Translations under genes and position numbers: made by a program
Source of the DNA: Sipunculus nudus
Taxonomy: Eukaryota > Annelida > Sipuncula > Golfingiida > Sipunculidae
NCBI GenBank assembly: GCA_026874595.1
Contig: CM049310.1
Span: forward strand, 45,791,058-45,855,057
Length of the DNA: 64,000 nucleotides
Reading direction: 5' to 3'
Shown here: one piece after another, positions 33,888 through 44,780 of the stretch
Layout of the letters: each line of letters starts with the position of its first letter
How positions within the stretch are numbered: position 1 is the first letter of the stretch
Notes under the pieces: model-generated
What the model was told of the DNA's origin: nothing
Seen by the model: only the letters and a program-made list of their open reading frames with translations
Databases searched by the model: none

Positions 33888-35444
33888 TAGGCCCCTGCGC
33901 GGGCCGAAAAATTGAACCCGCACCCGCCCCGCATCTTGCCCTGTCAGCCCGCAGCCCGCCCCGCAATCAGAGAAAAAAATTCAGCCCGCCCCACGCCGCA
34001 GTTACTTTGATTTTTTAGCCCGCTCCCGCCCGGCAAAATTTTCTTTCAGCCCGCACCAATCCCGCCCCGCATTTTCAAGTGACCGGCCCGCAGTCCAGCC
34101 CGCAAAATAATTTAAAAAAAAAGTTTTCGGATCCAAAGGTTTACATATCAAGAATATTTTACAGCACATACATAAGCCACGCGTATCATTAATACATATC
34201 AAATGTTTGATGATTGGAATGAAAAATTCATTTTAATACGTTTTTGCAATCATTCAAACCATAATTCATGAAATATTTTTATAGACATGTTTGAGTGGTT
34301 AAATGGATTTAATATATACATAATAATTTAACACACCTTAAATATGTTCTAATATTTTACAGGGTAAATAAACAAATCATTGATTTAATGTGTCTGTTTC
34401 TACTTCAATTTATAAAAAAAAGTAAAGAAAAAAAATTAATTTCCTTAAAGTATATGTACCTTAAGTTACCCTTTGGAATGGTAAAGGCTAATCACAAGCC
34501 ACCAACTTACTGAGGTGTGGTTAAAATCTTTTCAGTTATAATCTGCTTATTAGCAGAAATTGAGACTAATCAGACGGTCAGGGAAGTAAAGGGGTAATCT
34601 GACCTATATGGCTTAACGGCCAGTATGTTCATTGTGACAGACATGACCCGAGCGGTGTTTCTTATAGTAGTTATCACCACCTTATGGAGTGCCTAAACAG
34701 GGATTTGACCAGCCAGTGGTCAATGTCAGTTACAAATAGACAGCACACGGAGTTACAATTAGATAAGGAGTCCACCTTAGGCTTTTTGGAGTTCTTGGTC
34801 AATTGAGTCACCTAGAGAGCCAGCTACAGCCACACACTGTCTATTACAAGATCAAAGGTAATAAAGCCCTTGCTTCTCTCCCAGTCATATTATGTAATTT
34901 GTGAAACCTGACACAAGTACCATTTACAGTCCATATACAACATCAGGCAAGGTAACTTTATACAAAGTTATGACTAGCTTCCACTGCAAGGACAACTGTT
35001 TAAAATCTAAATTTCAGATTAATGATGCATCATCTATTTTGTATAACCAAATAAAGTTATACCTAGAAAAGACACATATGCATATGTTGTTACAACTGTC
35101 AGTCAGTGTTAGGGGTTAACAGGGATAAATTAAAATATATAAACGTTTATCTTTTTATATTACTATTTTTACAGCATGCACATGAAAACATTTTATACAA
35201 AAAAACAATCTCTTAGAATGAAAGTTTTCTTATGAATAACTAAATATTCATGTTCCACTGAACTGCCAGATCATCAACCCGCAGCCCGCCCCGCCCCGCA
35301 CAGACTTTATTTCGACCCGCCCCGCCCCGCACTTTCTTAGATGTAGCCCGCCCCGCCCCGCCCCGCAAAGAATCTTATGCGGGGGCCCGCGGGTTGCGGG
35401 CCCCCACGGGCTGCGGGTCAAAACCCGCCCCGCACAGTGCCCTA
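33888..35444. mobile_element. Non-autonomous hAT-like transposon inserted in exon 3 of pseudogene B
   Basis: Its ends are imperfect inverted repeats: TAGGCCCCTGCGCGGG at left and TAGGGCACTGTGCGGGG on the reverse of the right end. They are flanked by an 8-bp target duplication, CTGTATGT (33880-33887) and CTGTGTGT (35445-35452), one mismatch apart. Both subterminal regions are packed with CCCGCCCCGC motifs, while the interior 34100-35200 is AT-rich with no transposase frame. Removing it and one duplication rejoins exon 3 of pseudogene B, which proves the boundaries. Confidence 0.88.
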
Positions 35445-35512
35445 CTGTGTGTGTATCAATGCAGTCTCCTGGACATAGCCCGTCGAATAACACGTTGCAG
35501 CTGAGTGAAGTT

Positions 35513-36219
35513 TGGAAAAATTAGTTACAGTTAAAACATCTTCCTTTTCACATTCTACTTGCGCATGTTTGCAAAATATTACTTATTCCCTCAAGTCATT
35601 ACCACAAAACACCCATCTTTTATGTAATTAAATTTGACACAATTCTTACCCGACATATCTGAACGGACTACATTGCCCTCTTCACTACATTTATACATAC
35701 GCCGCTAATGTATTTAGAAGCCCCGCTGCATTGAAGAATAAAAGAAGCCACAATTTCAGTATGCTTAGCAAAACACGATTCATTTACACTAATATGAGCG
35801 AGATGTATAGAAATTCAGTAAAACAGAGAAAAGCCGGGGGGGGGGGGGTCACTAAAACACTCGAAAATGGCACCTTTGACTCCCTTTGGATTCTCGCAGG
35901 TCCGATAATGCATGTTTATTTTCATATCTAGATAATCGGATTATAGTCCCATTTACCTAGAGCTTACCCTCTCAGTAGCAACTGTTGAAAAGTGTGTAAA
36001 GACACAACAAAGATTTAATAAAAGAATTATCTGTAATATTAACAGATATTATCGGTGTGTCACATATAACTATCTTTAATGTATGTGTTTATACTTGTTG
36101 CTTAACAGTTCTGACCACTTGAGCTCTACTGATACCAAGGAATGCGTGACCAGATCATTGTTTTTATTCACCACATTAACACTAATTGTTCAAGGATCTA
36201 CCCGCAGATGTCGCTCTCG
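35513..36219. other. Gene-free stretch
   Basis: Includes a G10 run at 35838-35847. No exon of the family was recognised. Confidence 0.4.
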
Positions 36220-36735
36220 GCAGGATCTAAATGAAGGAGAACAGTGAACCAGTGAATCTGGGAGACCATTAAAACCATTTGTCCGAAGGAGTGTGGCGCC
36301 CTGGAGTAGCCGTATGTATACCATGCTGTCTTAAAATGATGAAATACCTAAGAATACTCTATGGTTTTATGTACATACGGGAAATAATAAATATATAGGG
36401 ACACCCATCGTAATAATAATAAGGATTTTCTCATCCTGAAATAACTGAATATTTATAAAAAGTTTGCGAATTTCTAATGCATCGCTAATATTAATATATT
36501 TATATGAGACATTTGAGTGACAAGGAAAGTGAAATTAATGTATGGTTGAACCTTGCATTGTTGGAATCTGCAAAGGGAGAAATTGTAGTTCATGGAATCC
36601 TTGACGGTAAATGATAGACAAATGTGACCACTATTGACAATGTCGCTGCTGAATGCAAGATAATTAAACAGCTGTAACGATAAACTGTAAACGGCTGTTG
36701 TAGTTGTCGCTGTATGCTGTAAAATGTGCCTAGGC
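36220..36735 (-). pseudogene. Copy B1: exon 2 and exon 3 fragments of the gene A/C family
   Basis: The segment 36735-36586 matches exon 2: SDNYN, LFNYLAFSSDIVNSGH and VKDSMNYNF, then a CAG end without a GT donor, with at least one frameshift. The segment 36340-36220 matches gene C exon 3: CAGCATGGTATACATACGGC corresponds to SAWxTYGY in C, and TGGTTCACTGTTCTCCTTCA to WFTVLL. A 1-nt deletion and a 7-nt loss at the acceptor break it. It is closer to gene C than to gene A. Confidence 0.8.
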
Positions 36736-36819
36736 GAGATTTAAATAGTTATTTGATCTAATTGCCTAATAAATTATGCATTGTTATTGACATATGAAAG
36801 ATGTTTTCAGTCAGATTAG

Positions 36820-36855
36820 GTAATATATATATATATATATATATACATATAAATT

Positions 36856-36886
<31 letters not shown>

Positions 36887-36895
36887 ATATATTTA
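36820..36895. repeat. Imperfect (AT)n microsatellite
   Basis: AT runs broken by ACATATAAATT and TTTATAT. Confidence 0.95.
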
Positions 36896-37019
36896 TGATG
36901 AAGATGCATTATGTCATATAGAATAAAACAAGTATTTACATGCATATATTTTATAGTAAATATGATTATATTTGATATAAAAATGAATGCATGTATTAAT
37001 ATAAATGTATATATATACA

Positions 37020-37064
37020 TTAATTTCTATATAAATAAATATATTATATATATTATATATTATG

Positions 37065-37112
<48 letters not shown>
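37020..37112. repeat. Imperfect (AT)n microsatellite
   Basis: ATTATATATT spacer followed by about 24 AT dinucleotides. Confidence 0.95.
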
Positions 37113-37115
<3 letters not shown>

Positions 37116-37149
37116 ATGATGATGATGCAATATTTTCAAGTACTTCATG

Positions 37150-37510
37150 TACTTGACATGTCTAAACCTGTACATGGATTAGGAAAAGGGAAAATTTAGC
37201 GTGTGTAGTAATTATTAGTATATTGTAAATATGAGTACTAAGATTTTCCTTTGTTCACACGTTTTAGTAAGATTTTAGTATGTTAGATTATGGTACTATT
37301 TCTACAGGTTTATGCACTTAGCAGCCTAATGAGGAGGCGGCGGCCGATATGGTGGCTTAGTTCTTTCCGCGGCCGATATGGTTGACTCGACATGTCAAAA
37401 CCTGTACATGGATTAGGAAAAGGGAAAATTAAGCGTGTGTAGTAATTATTAGTATATTGTAAATATTAGTACTTATATTTTCCTTTGTTCACACGTTTTA
37501 GTAGAAGATT
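37150..37510. repeat. Direct duplication, ~235 bp apart
   Basis: GTACATGGATTAGGAAAAGG with GTGTAGTAATTATTAGTATA and TTTTCCTTTGTTCACACGTT occurs at 37169-37275 and again at 37400-37502, over 95% alike. Confidence 0.9.
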
Positions 37511-37781
37511 TTAGCGTAGAAGTATTTTGATTTATATATAGTTTATTGAGATGTTGCTGTGATGCTTTTATGATGCAGTAGTTTTGGTTAGTGTTTGTAA
37601 TGGTTATTGTCATTTCTGTTAACAAATGTCTGTTTACTGTAATTTGTCGTTTTATTTTCGATTGGGAGTTCATTTGTGCGTGTGTGAGGTGGAGTTTGAA
37701 ACGTTTGCAAAATGCTCGTGGTCACACTGAATAAAAAAAGCTTTCAATTCATATAAAGTATTGAATGAAAATTGATTGATA

Positions 37782-37863
<82 letters not shown>

Positions 37864-38115
37864 ATAAATTATGCAATGTAAAGCCCTCAAATTGGGTACT
37901 ATTTCTACAGGTTTATGCACTTAGCAGCCTAATGAGGAGGCGGCGGCCGATATGGTGTCCTAGTTCTTTCCGCGGCCGATATGGTTGACTTGACAGAGAT
38001 AATACGGGCTGGTAGGCCATTGCAGCTGGCGGCCGATATTGCCTCCCGCTGGGCGCCGGCGGCCGATATGGTCCATTTTAGGCCGGCGGCCGATATCAAC
38101 GGCGGCCGATATGTC
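37330..38115. repeat. GGCGGCCGATAT motif cluster with ~600-bp direct duplication
   Basis: GCGGCCGATAT occurs at least eight times (37338, 37370, 37942, 37971, 38029, 38058, 38082 and 38100 approximately), the last ones about 20-30 bp apart. A flank TACTATTTCTACAGGTTTAT through GAGGAGGCGGCGGCCGATAT is duplicated at 37293 and 37897. The motif is strikingly GC-rich in an AT-rich region. The apparent frames with repeated ISAA are a translation of it. Confidence 0.85.
37785..37861. repeat. Compound (AT)n(GA)n microsatellite
   Basis: About 15 AT units followed by about 23 GA units. Confidence 0.97.
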
Positions 38116-38489
38116 CCTATACCGTTTGGTTTCAAGAACAACGTTTCCGAAAGATTACAAAATGAAAGATTTTCCGTTTCTGAAAGAAAATATCTAATGC
38201 CAAAATCTTTATCACGCATGATACCCCCCAATAAAAAGGTCTCATTAAATATGACATTAATTACCTTGTGCACCAGTTTTGCTGATTGGTTATGATCGAT
38301 AGTGCACGATGTTAGTCATGTGACAGTTATACATTTAAAGTTAATACACACACAGTAGCATGGATAGCGGATCTTATATATAGGGATAAAATCTATATGT
38401 GTAAGTTCAGTATATCCGGCCATGTGAAGGTATAAATCACTCGGACCACAACGCCTAAGCTTCGGGTCTCGGGAGACGTTCGAGATTTA

Positions 38490-38660
38490 TGCCCAGAGAA
38501 TAGTTATTTTCTGCGCCGGAAGTACGGCGTACAACAACCACTGTTTATAACTTAATAGTACCTTATAAACCTCTTCCCTGTAACATTTTTTAAAGAAGAA
38601 CAGTTAAGCATTTAAAAAAATTGTTTTAACGCTTTTTTATAAGCGCTAAAATAAGGTATT
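38490..38660. repeat. Dispersed repeat, copy 1
   Basis: TATTTTCTGCGCCGGAA, GTTTATAACT, AACATTTTTTAAA, TTTTTATAAGCGC and AATAAGGTAT recur in order at 47668-47820. Confidence 0.75.
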
Positions 38661-39097
38661 TGATTTTGCCTTACGGCATCCTCAGGTATGTCATGGTAGC
38701 AGGTCGAGGAATGAAATAGCACGAGAGTAAAGTTCACGCCAGAAAGGGCGCCCTTTGTCGTCAACATAATCTTCATGCAGCAAAACAAGGCGAAACTACC
38801 GTAAGGCAAAAAAAAAAACATACACATGAACCACAAGAAATCTACGAGTCTCGCGCTATATATTCCTTAAACATTATCTGTAATATCAATCACGATCAGA
38901 GCGTGTCTCTTTAAACTGTTTTTTTTTTAATCGTCCGGGGAGGAGGCCTTGACCTTCCCTGCCAAACTAGTTTCTAGGGCAATATTGCTGCGCCCTTGAT
39001 ACCTCCGAGGTTAGAATACGAATCCAGCCGAGGAGTTCCGAGTGGGTATTTAATGTGTGAAAACATTAGTAAGGAAGAGTCTAGGATAAAGGTTTTG

Positions 39098-39592
39098 TGG
39101 TCCGTTTGGAAGCAGAGTTGTGTGTCGCGTTTTGCTTGGCCAAGGTATTGCGATTTAAAATACCGCCTTTCTGGGATCTCTATAACATGTAGGGCTAAAA
39201 TTAAATCGCCTCAGGGATCCGGGAGTCACATACAATATACAAGATTTGAACAACTTTGACATCGTCTATTACAGATCAGCTGTCGTTATAATCATTTATA
39301 TTTTTTTTCGGAGTGTAACTCTTTAAGAGCATATAAAATGTATTTGAATGTGAATATGTGTTATACTAATTGACTATTAACAATATATACATAACTAGCA
39401 CATGTATCTTGTAGCGATATACTTTCTATCGAATAATTTGCTAGGCATATACATGAATTTTTATTCCATTCCATTCATATCCTAACACACCTGATAGCAG
39501 CGGCTAATTTTTCCAGACCAAGAATGTCCGTAATGGTCATCTGATATTCAGCGGAGATGTGTCAAGCAACTGTCCAGACAGAAACCCGCCAG
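39098..39592 (+). pseudogene. Copy D: exon 4 and 5 fragments of the family, closest to gene C
   Basis: 39098-39274 aligns base by base with exon 4 of gene C: GTTGTGTGTCGCGTTTTGCT, CTCTATAACATGTAGGGCT, then GTCACATACAATATACAAG and the end AACTTTGACATCGTCTATTA. The exon carries stops and frameshifts, and its donor is AT instead of GT. 39487-39592 aligns with the start of exon 5 (GTCCGTAATGGTCAT, GTGTCAAGCAACTGTCC) and then ends abruptly. It is on the plus strand, opposite to C and B. The TAG of CTCTATAACATGTAGGGC occupies the same place as the second stop of gene C. Confidence 0.82.
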
Positions 39593-39599
39593 GTAAACG

Positions 39600-40489
39600 C
39601 CCGTCTCATCACCGTCTCAGAATAAAGGATAAAGAATACATAAATACTTGAAGGACGATATAAAATGTAAAACCTAAAAATGGTACTTTTATTTTTCTGT
39701 ATTCCATATAAATATATGGTTTCTATAGCACTTTATGTAGTTGATGGATTCTCAATAAATTCCTGTGCCGTTTAGTGTAGGTAATAACAGTAATAAAGTA
39801 GAAAACACAGATCTCATATCCCTACGAACACTTATAGCCGCATTAAGGCCTACCCATAGTTTAATCGACTCATATTCTGACAACCTACATCAATTCACTC
39901 ACTAAAATTAATAGTGATATCGACTAATAATCCCATTTGAAAAAAAAACACGTCTGAGAATTGTTTATTTTGAATAACTAATAAAGATGTATAGGCGCTG
40001 TCGTTTGATGATAAATTCGTAATAGAGGTTATGCAAATTATGTTGTTTGTCCTGGTTTGTCTAAGGGAACAGTTTGATAGACTGAATGTCGGGTGGTTGT
40101 GCTGCCATCGCCAGGTTTCTTTTAACGATAATGGAGCTATATGCCGAAGTGCTGCTTTTGTTGTTCATGTTTAAACCTAAAATTAGATCATAGTGACTTA
40201 TATTTCGAGGACAACGGGCCAAAAATATGATCTTGAGGACCCAGTTTGTCAGAGGGGCACATAATCAGAATAAGGTACCTTAAAATACCTGGGAAACTTG
40301 AAGGCGATATGAAATGTCATACACACAAATGGTACTTTACATTTTCTGTATTCGTTATAAATACCATGACAAGCCACATTATTTCACTCACTGAATTAAT
40401 AATGATATCGGTTAATAAATGTTACCGCTGGACCTTGAAACTTCGAACTTAACACCCATAGCAGTCCATAAAAAATTCTCTTGAACAAG
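39600..40489. other. Gene-free stretch
   Basis: AT-rich, with one GTTGTGCTGCCATCGCCAGG unit of the CTGGTTGTG family at 40095-40150. No exon recognised. Confidence 0.4.
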
Positions 40490-41960
40490 TGGAAAAAGGT
40501 GACTACGACCTATATCCTAAGAGCTATGGGGCTTGTAAGTAATCCCCTCCCCCGAATAATTACAAATTTGATACAAAAGCTCCAGTATCTGAATACCTAA
40601 TGCATTGATTGACACGATTCATTCTAAGATATTGATCATGGGAAGATTCTAAAGTTCCTGAAGACTGGTGGTAACACCTGTATTTTTTTTTCAAATTATT
40701 TTAAATATTTCTCTCTGTGTTTGATACCTTATGGTGGAGAAGACTGACTTACCGTCATACCTATAAACTTCTAACTGTACAGCGAGTTAAGTCAAAGGAA
40801 AATCTATTTTGCAACTGACATAAGGTCACTGCAGCCTAAATCCTCGGAGCTTTAGGGCTCGTTAATGCCTTTCAGTATATGTTTTAACAGCTAGTACTTA
40901 AGTAAAAAACACTCAAGGATCTCATACCCCACTAACACCTGTAGCCGCATCCAGACTTGCTCCGACAAAGCTACATTATTTCACTCACTGAATAAATAGT
41001 GATATCGACTAATAAATGTTAACACTGGACCTAGAAACTTCTCACTTAAGACCAATAGCAGTCCATAAAAATCCTCTTGGACACGTGAAATCAGTAGACT
41101 GCGACCCATATCCTACGAGCTATGGGCCTGGTTATACCCCCCCCCCCCCCCCCACCCCGAATGATTACAAATTTGATACAAAAGCTCCAATATCTGTATA
41201 ACTAGTACATTGAATGCCATGATTCGTTCCAAACATATTGATCATGGAAAGTTTTATCAGTTTCTGAAGAGTGGTGGCACCAACTGTATTTTTTCCAATT
41301 TGTACTCATTTTTTTCTCTGTTTTGAGACCTAAAAATGAAACAGTCTGGATTACCGTCATACCTGTAAACTTCTAACTGTACAGCGAGTGATTAGATCAC
41401 TGCAATCTATATCCTCGGAGCTATAGGGCTCTTAGGTATCCCCAATAGTAATTAAAATTTGATACAAAAGCTCCAGTATATGAATAACCAATGCGTTGAT
41501 TGCCATGATTCTTTCTATACACATTGACCATGGAGGGTTTCATCAGTTCCTAAATACTGGTGGTGTCACCTGTATTTTTTCCCATTTTACGCATTTTTTT
41601 TTCTCAATTTTTGAGACCTTCAAATAAAGCAGTTTGGCAGTTAAAAGGGCAAAAACCATAACCTTCATACCTATCAACTTTTAACTGTTCATCCAGAGAG
41701 GTAATAGGGAAATCTCTTTGGAAACCTGAAATTCAGTCACTGGAATCTATATCCTCCGAGCTATGGGGGTCATAAGTCTCCAGTATCTGAATAACCAATG
41801 CATTAATCGCCTTGATGCTTTCCATACATATTGAACAGGGATTGTTTCATCAGTTCCTTAAGACTAGTGGCGCCATCTGTTTTGTTCTAATTTTACGTAT
41901 TTCTTTCTCCATATTCGAGACCATCAAATGAAGCAGTACGGACGTTTATACGGCACAGAC
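40490..41960 (+). repeat. Degenerate tandem array of ~300-bp repeats
   Basis: CCTATATCCTxxGAGCTATGG-like blocks recur near 40510, 40838, 41108, 41409 and 41748. Each is followed by AAATTTGATACAAAAGCTCC, TGATCATGGA or TTGAACAGGGA, and a GTGGxxxCACCTGTATTTTTT block. A C17 run lies at 41137-41153. Single units also occur at 29195-29560 and 30610-30830. Confidence 0.82.
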
Positions 41961-42084
41961 TATATGCGCTAAATTTAGAAAATTATAACTATCGTTCGAC
42001 AAAGGCTCTCAAATACCTTTAAGTACATTAAAAATGTATTTACTGTTAATATGTGATAATTAAATGAAAATACACATTTTAGAG

Positions 42085-42270
42085 AAAAAAAACATGAGCA
42101 GCTGGTTGTGCTGCCTGTGCTGCCATCTCCAGGTTAATTTCGTAATGATAATGGGGCCATAGAGAACTTCGCTGGTTTTGTTGTTTGAACTGCCCTCCCT
42201 TGGTTACCCTTATAGAGATATATGATCTGTGGAGCCCTGTGCTTTCTGTATTGATCTGTGTTACCATCTG
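42085..42270 (+). repeat. CTGGTTGTGCTGCCTGTGCTG repeat units
   Basis: CTGGTTGTGCTGCCTGTGCT, CCATCTCCAGGTTA and GATAATGGGGCCAT mark a unit of the family seen at 6480-7270 (reverse) and 43990-44780. The 140-residue minus frame here is its shadow. Confidence 0.65.
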
Positions 42271-42544
42271 TAGGGGAAGAATATGGGAGAGGAAACGTGG
42301 CACGAAGACCAGTGGGTTAAAGCCCGAGGCAGCGAGGTCATTGTCCCCATGCCAAGTCCAATATAGAAAAGATTTGTAAGAAAGATATGAGCTGTAAATG
42401 AAATCCTTGACCAATTTAGTGACTTGATCACTGATGTGCCTATATGCACCGATGTGGTGGAATGCAAGATACGTCCCACTTCGGATGAGCCATAAGGTCA
42501 AAGCCGTATCCGATACCGCAGGCTAAGCAAGACACGATGCGTCG

Positions 42545-42990
42545 CAAAATAGACGATATGCTGTCATTGAATGTTTAATGTTACCTTGACGAGAAGGTTC
42601 GATTGTTCTTGACTACACACGGCTTAACAAAGCGATTGTCTTTGACCCAGAGCCAGTGCCAAATCTGGAAGTTTCGTTCTCAGAGCTATCTCTAATCATT
42701 TTACAAAATAAAATGTAATGTGCATCGACGACACCTTTATTCACACCGACACCTATGAGTATCACCTCGATAACTTCAGAGAGCTGTTAGGTAGGTTGCA
42801 AATCTTGGCGCGTAACCGTCCAAGAATTTTGTTGGATACGAGGACTTAGGATTCCTAGGTCACCGAGGGGAAACTATCCAGTGCTACTGAAAAGATAGAG
42901 GCAGCCGATAGACCTACTACAAAGAAGGCGCTGAGGGCGTTCTTTGGGCTGACCGGTTATTATAGTAGGTGCTGTCCCAATTATTCAGCA
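42545..42990 (+). pseudogene. Fossil Ty3/gypsy reverse transcriptase fragment
   Basis: Recognisable pieces in order: DYTRLNKAIVFDPEPVPN (42618-42671), then a gap, CIDDTFIHTDTYEYHLDNF (42723-42780, with CIDD in place of the catalytic Y-x-DD), FRELLGRL, a GLRIP/FLGH-like remnant, and RPTTKKALRAFFGLTGYYSR with CPNYS (42910-42985). Stops and frameshifts separate them, and the segment with motif A is deleted. No LTR or other pol domain is attached. Confidence 0.8.
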
Positions 42991-42992
42991 TG

Positions 42993-43303
42993 GGATAAGT
43001 AAATCGGTTATTCTGGGGCGCGCCGTCGGAAAACGCATATCAGACACAAAATCTTTATCCACAGACACTTTATCTTCAGACTCGGACGAGGATATTTGCA
43101 GCATGTTACATGCAAGCTGCGACCAGCCCAGACAGGGACCAGTCCCTCCAGTTGGACCCGTGCCGCTAATTAGGGACCAGTATTGCCAGTGTCGGACATT
43201 TAGAGACTGTTTAACCGGACTCTGTAAACAATTGGAATATTTTTGTTTTGTGTGCAGCCAGTGCATTAAATGTGGACCATTTTTCTACTGTTGCAAAGCA
43301 TAA
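42993..43303 (+). CDS. Cysteine-rich open frame of unknown identity
   Basis: An open stretch of about 100 codons ends at 43303; the first ATG is at 43103. The part before it is Ser/Asp/Glu-rich (SLSTDTLSSDSDEDIC). The C-terminal 45 residues have clustered cysteines: YCQCRTFRDC, GLCKQLEYFCFVCSQCIKC and FFYCC. This looks like a metal-binding or secreted cysteine-rich tail, but I do not recognise it. It directly follows the gypsy fossil and could be a transposon-derived exon. Whether it is expressed is unknown. Confidence 0.3.
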
Positions 43304-43989
43304 CAGGCCGGGAACCCTATAGGGAAGGTTGTTTTGAATGTTGTACCTTTGTGTTAATGTATTCATTGTTGGTTATTCACTGTCTTGTGCTTTGGTGTGA
43401 TTCTGAGTGCATCAAAACGCCATCAGAACTACGAAGTCTCCTTTTTTTAAAAGTTAAACTAAAGGGAGCCAGGCGACAGACCAGTCGAGGGCAACCTGGA
43501 ACTAGAGGGGCGGCTTTATAGGTATCTAACAGTAAGGTATCTAAAACAGCATTTCTAGAGTATTTTTCGGCATGTTTTATTCGTACACTTGACTTTTCAG
43601 GCTGGTTGGGTCAACACACCAGAAATATCGGGAAAATCATGCTACTTTTTTTATTCTAAGTTGGAAAGTGAGAAAGATGCTAGGAGCATAGCAGAATGGA
43701 ATGTCCATTTTCACAATGGCCACCGTCATGTAGACCGGATAGGATAGGGGGTTAGTTATAGTGGTCAGAAATATTGATTTGTAGAGATAGTGTGTTGTGA
43801 CTTTGGAATCTGGTAGAACTTTGATATCATAATACTTTGCCTCCATGTAAATAGGGGCAAAAATAATACATTTATTTTCAGGGCACGTAGTTCTATTAGT
43901 TAATATGATCTGGGTCACGGTGTGAAGTAGATTAGTGAATGGTTTAGCTTGCTCTGATTGGCTCTAGCCAGTATGCCAGTGACCTTAAA

Positions 43990-44780
43990 ATATTATCATG
44001 TACAGGAGAGGTATTGCTGGTTGTGTTGCGTGTGTTGCCAGCTTTGGTTACCTTTGTAACGATATTGGAGCTTTATAGCTCTGTGCTTGATATGTCGCTT
44101 GTCCTGCCCTCTGTAGGAGAATAATCTGGTAGACGACAGGTTTTGCCGGTTGTAATGCGTGTGCTGCCATCCCTTGATACCTGACGTGATGATGATTTAG
44201 CCATAGCCCTTGTAGCACCCTGTTACTTTAGATGGAATAGAAAATATTCATGATATGTATGAGACAGCATTCTTAACAAATATGAAAAGCATGTATGGTT
44301 GTGTTGCTTGTGTTGCCCTCCATAGGGGTAGCAACCTCTTAAAGAGAAGTAGGAGACATTTTACATAAACTATAGATCTTTGTTATTGTTGTGATACTTG
44401 TGTTGACAAGTTAGGGGGAATAATGTGATAGAGGGGAAGTTTTTCTGGTTATGTCGCTTGTGCTGCCATCTCTATGTTACTGGTGAAATGATAATGAGGG
44501 ATGGCCCTGTGCTGGTTGTTCTGCTTGTGCTGCATTCTATAGAAAAATAATCTGAGATGGGGAAGTTGTGCCGGTTGTGTTTTCTTCTACTTCCTTGTCT
44601 AGGTTACTTTTGTAACGGCACTGGAGCTATGGGGACCTTTGCTGGTTGTATTCCTTGTGTTGCTCTCTCTATTGTCTGTGGTACCCGCTATACGGTAATA
44701 AACTGAGATCAGAGAGGCTTTCCAGTTTGTGTTATTTGCGCAGCCTTCATTAGAGGGAAACTCTGATAGAAGACAGGTTG
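43990..44780 (+). repeat. CTGGTTGTGTTGCTTGTG repeat array
   Basis: About ten units of 60-90 bp carry CTGGTTGTGTTGCxTGTGxTGCC, then CTTTGTAACGATAxTGGAGC or TAATxTGxxAGA. It is the main plus-strand block of the family. Confidence 0.8.

Larger units (their letters stand above)
31294..35512 (-). pseudogene. Gene B: decayed paralogue of genes A and C (exons 3-5)
   Basis: Exon 5 (31579-31294) is 286 nt, exactly the length in A and C, and reads KYDGCVTGSCRDGSPVGRRW to the stop, but the CxQTG motif is broken by CAG to TAG. Exon 4 (32872-32628) has several frameshifts; its pieces read VAGC, EYNTL, GFCRILIG and FDIVYFR, and its donor is AT instead of GT. Exon 3 (35512-33710) reads HSAATCYSTGYVQETALIHT, then WFTVLLQV and FLHHHDNIARGGAIVPNGFK, but is split by a hAT-like element and has lost about 30 nt after LLQV. 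Its acceptor AG is changed to CA. Exons 1 and 2 are not adjacent. The copy is certainly dead. Confidence 0.9.

Noticed and set aside
37929-38273. 114-codon frame with repeated ISAA
   Set aside because: It is a translation of the GGCGGCCGATAT motif cluster on the minus strand. Repetition is at DNA level.
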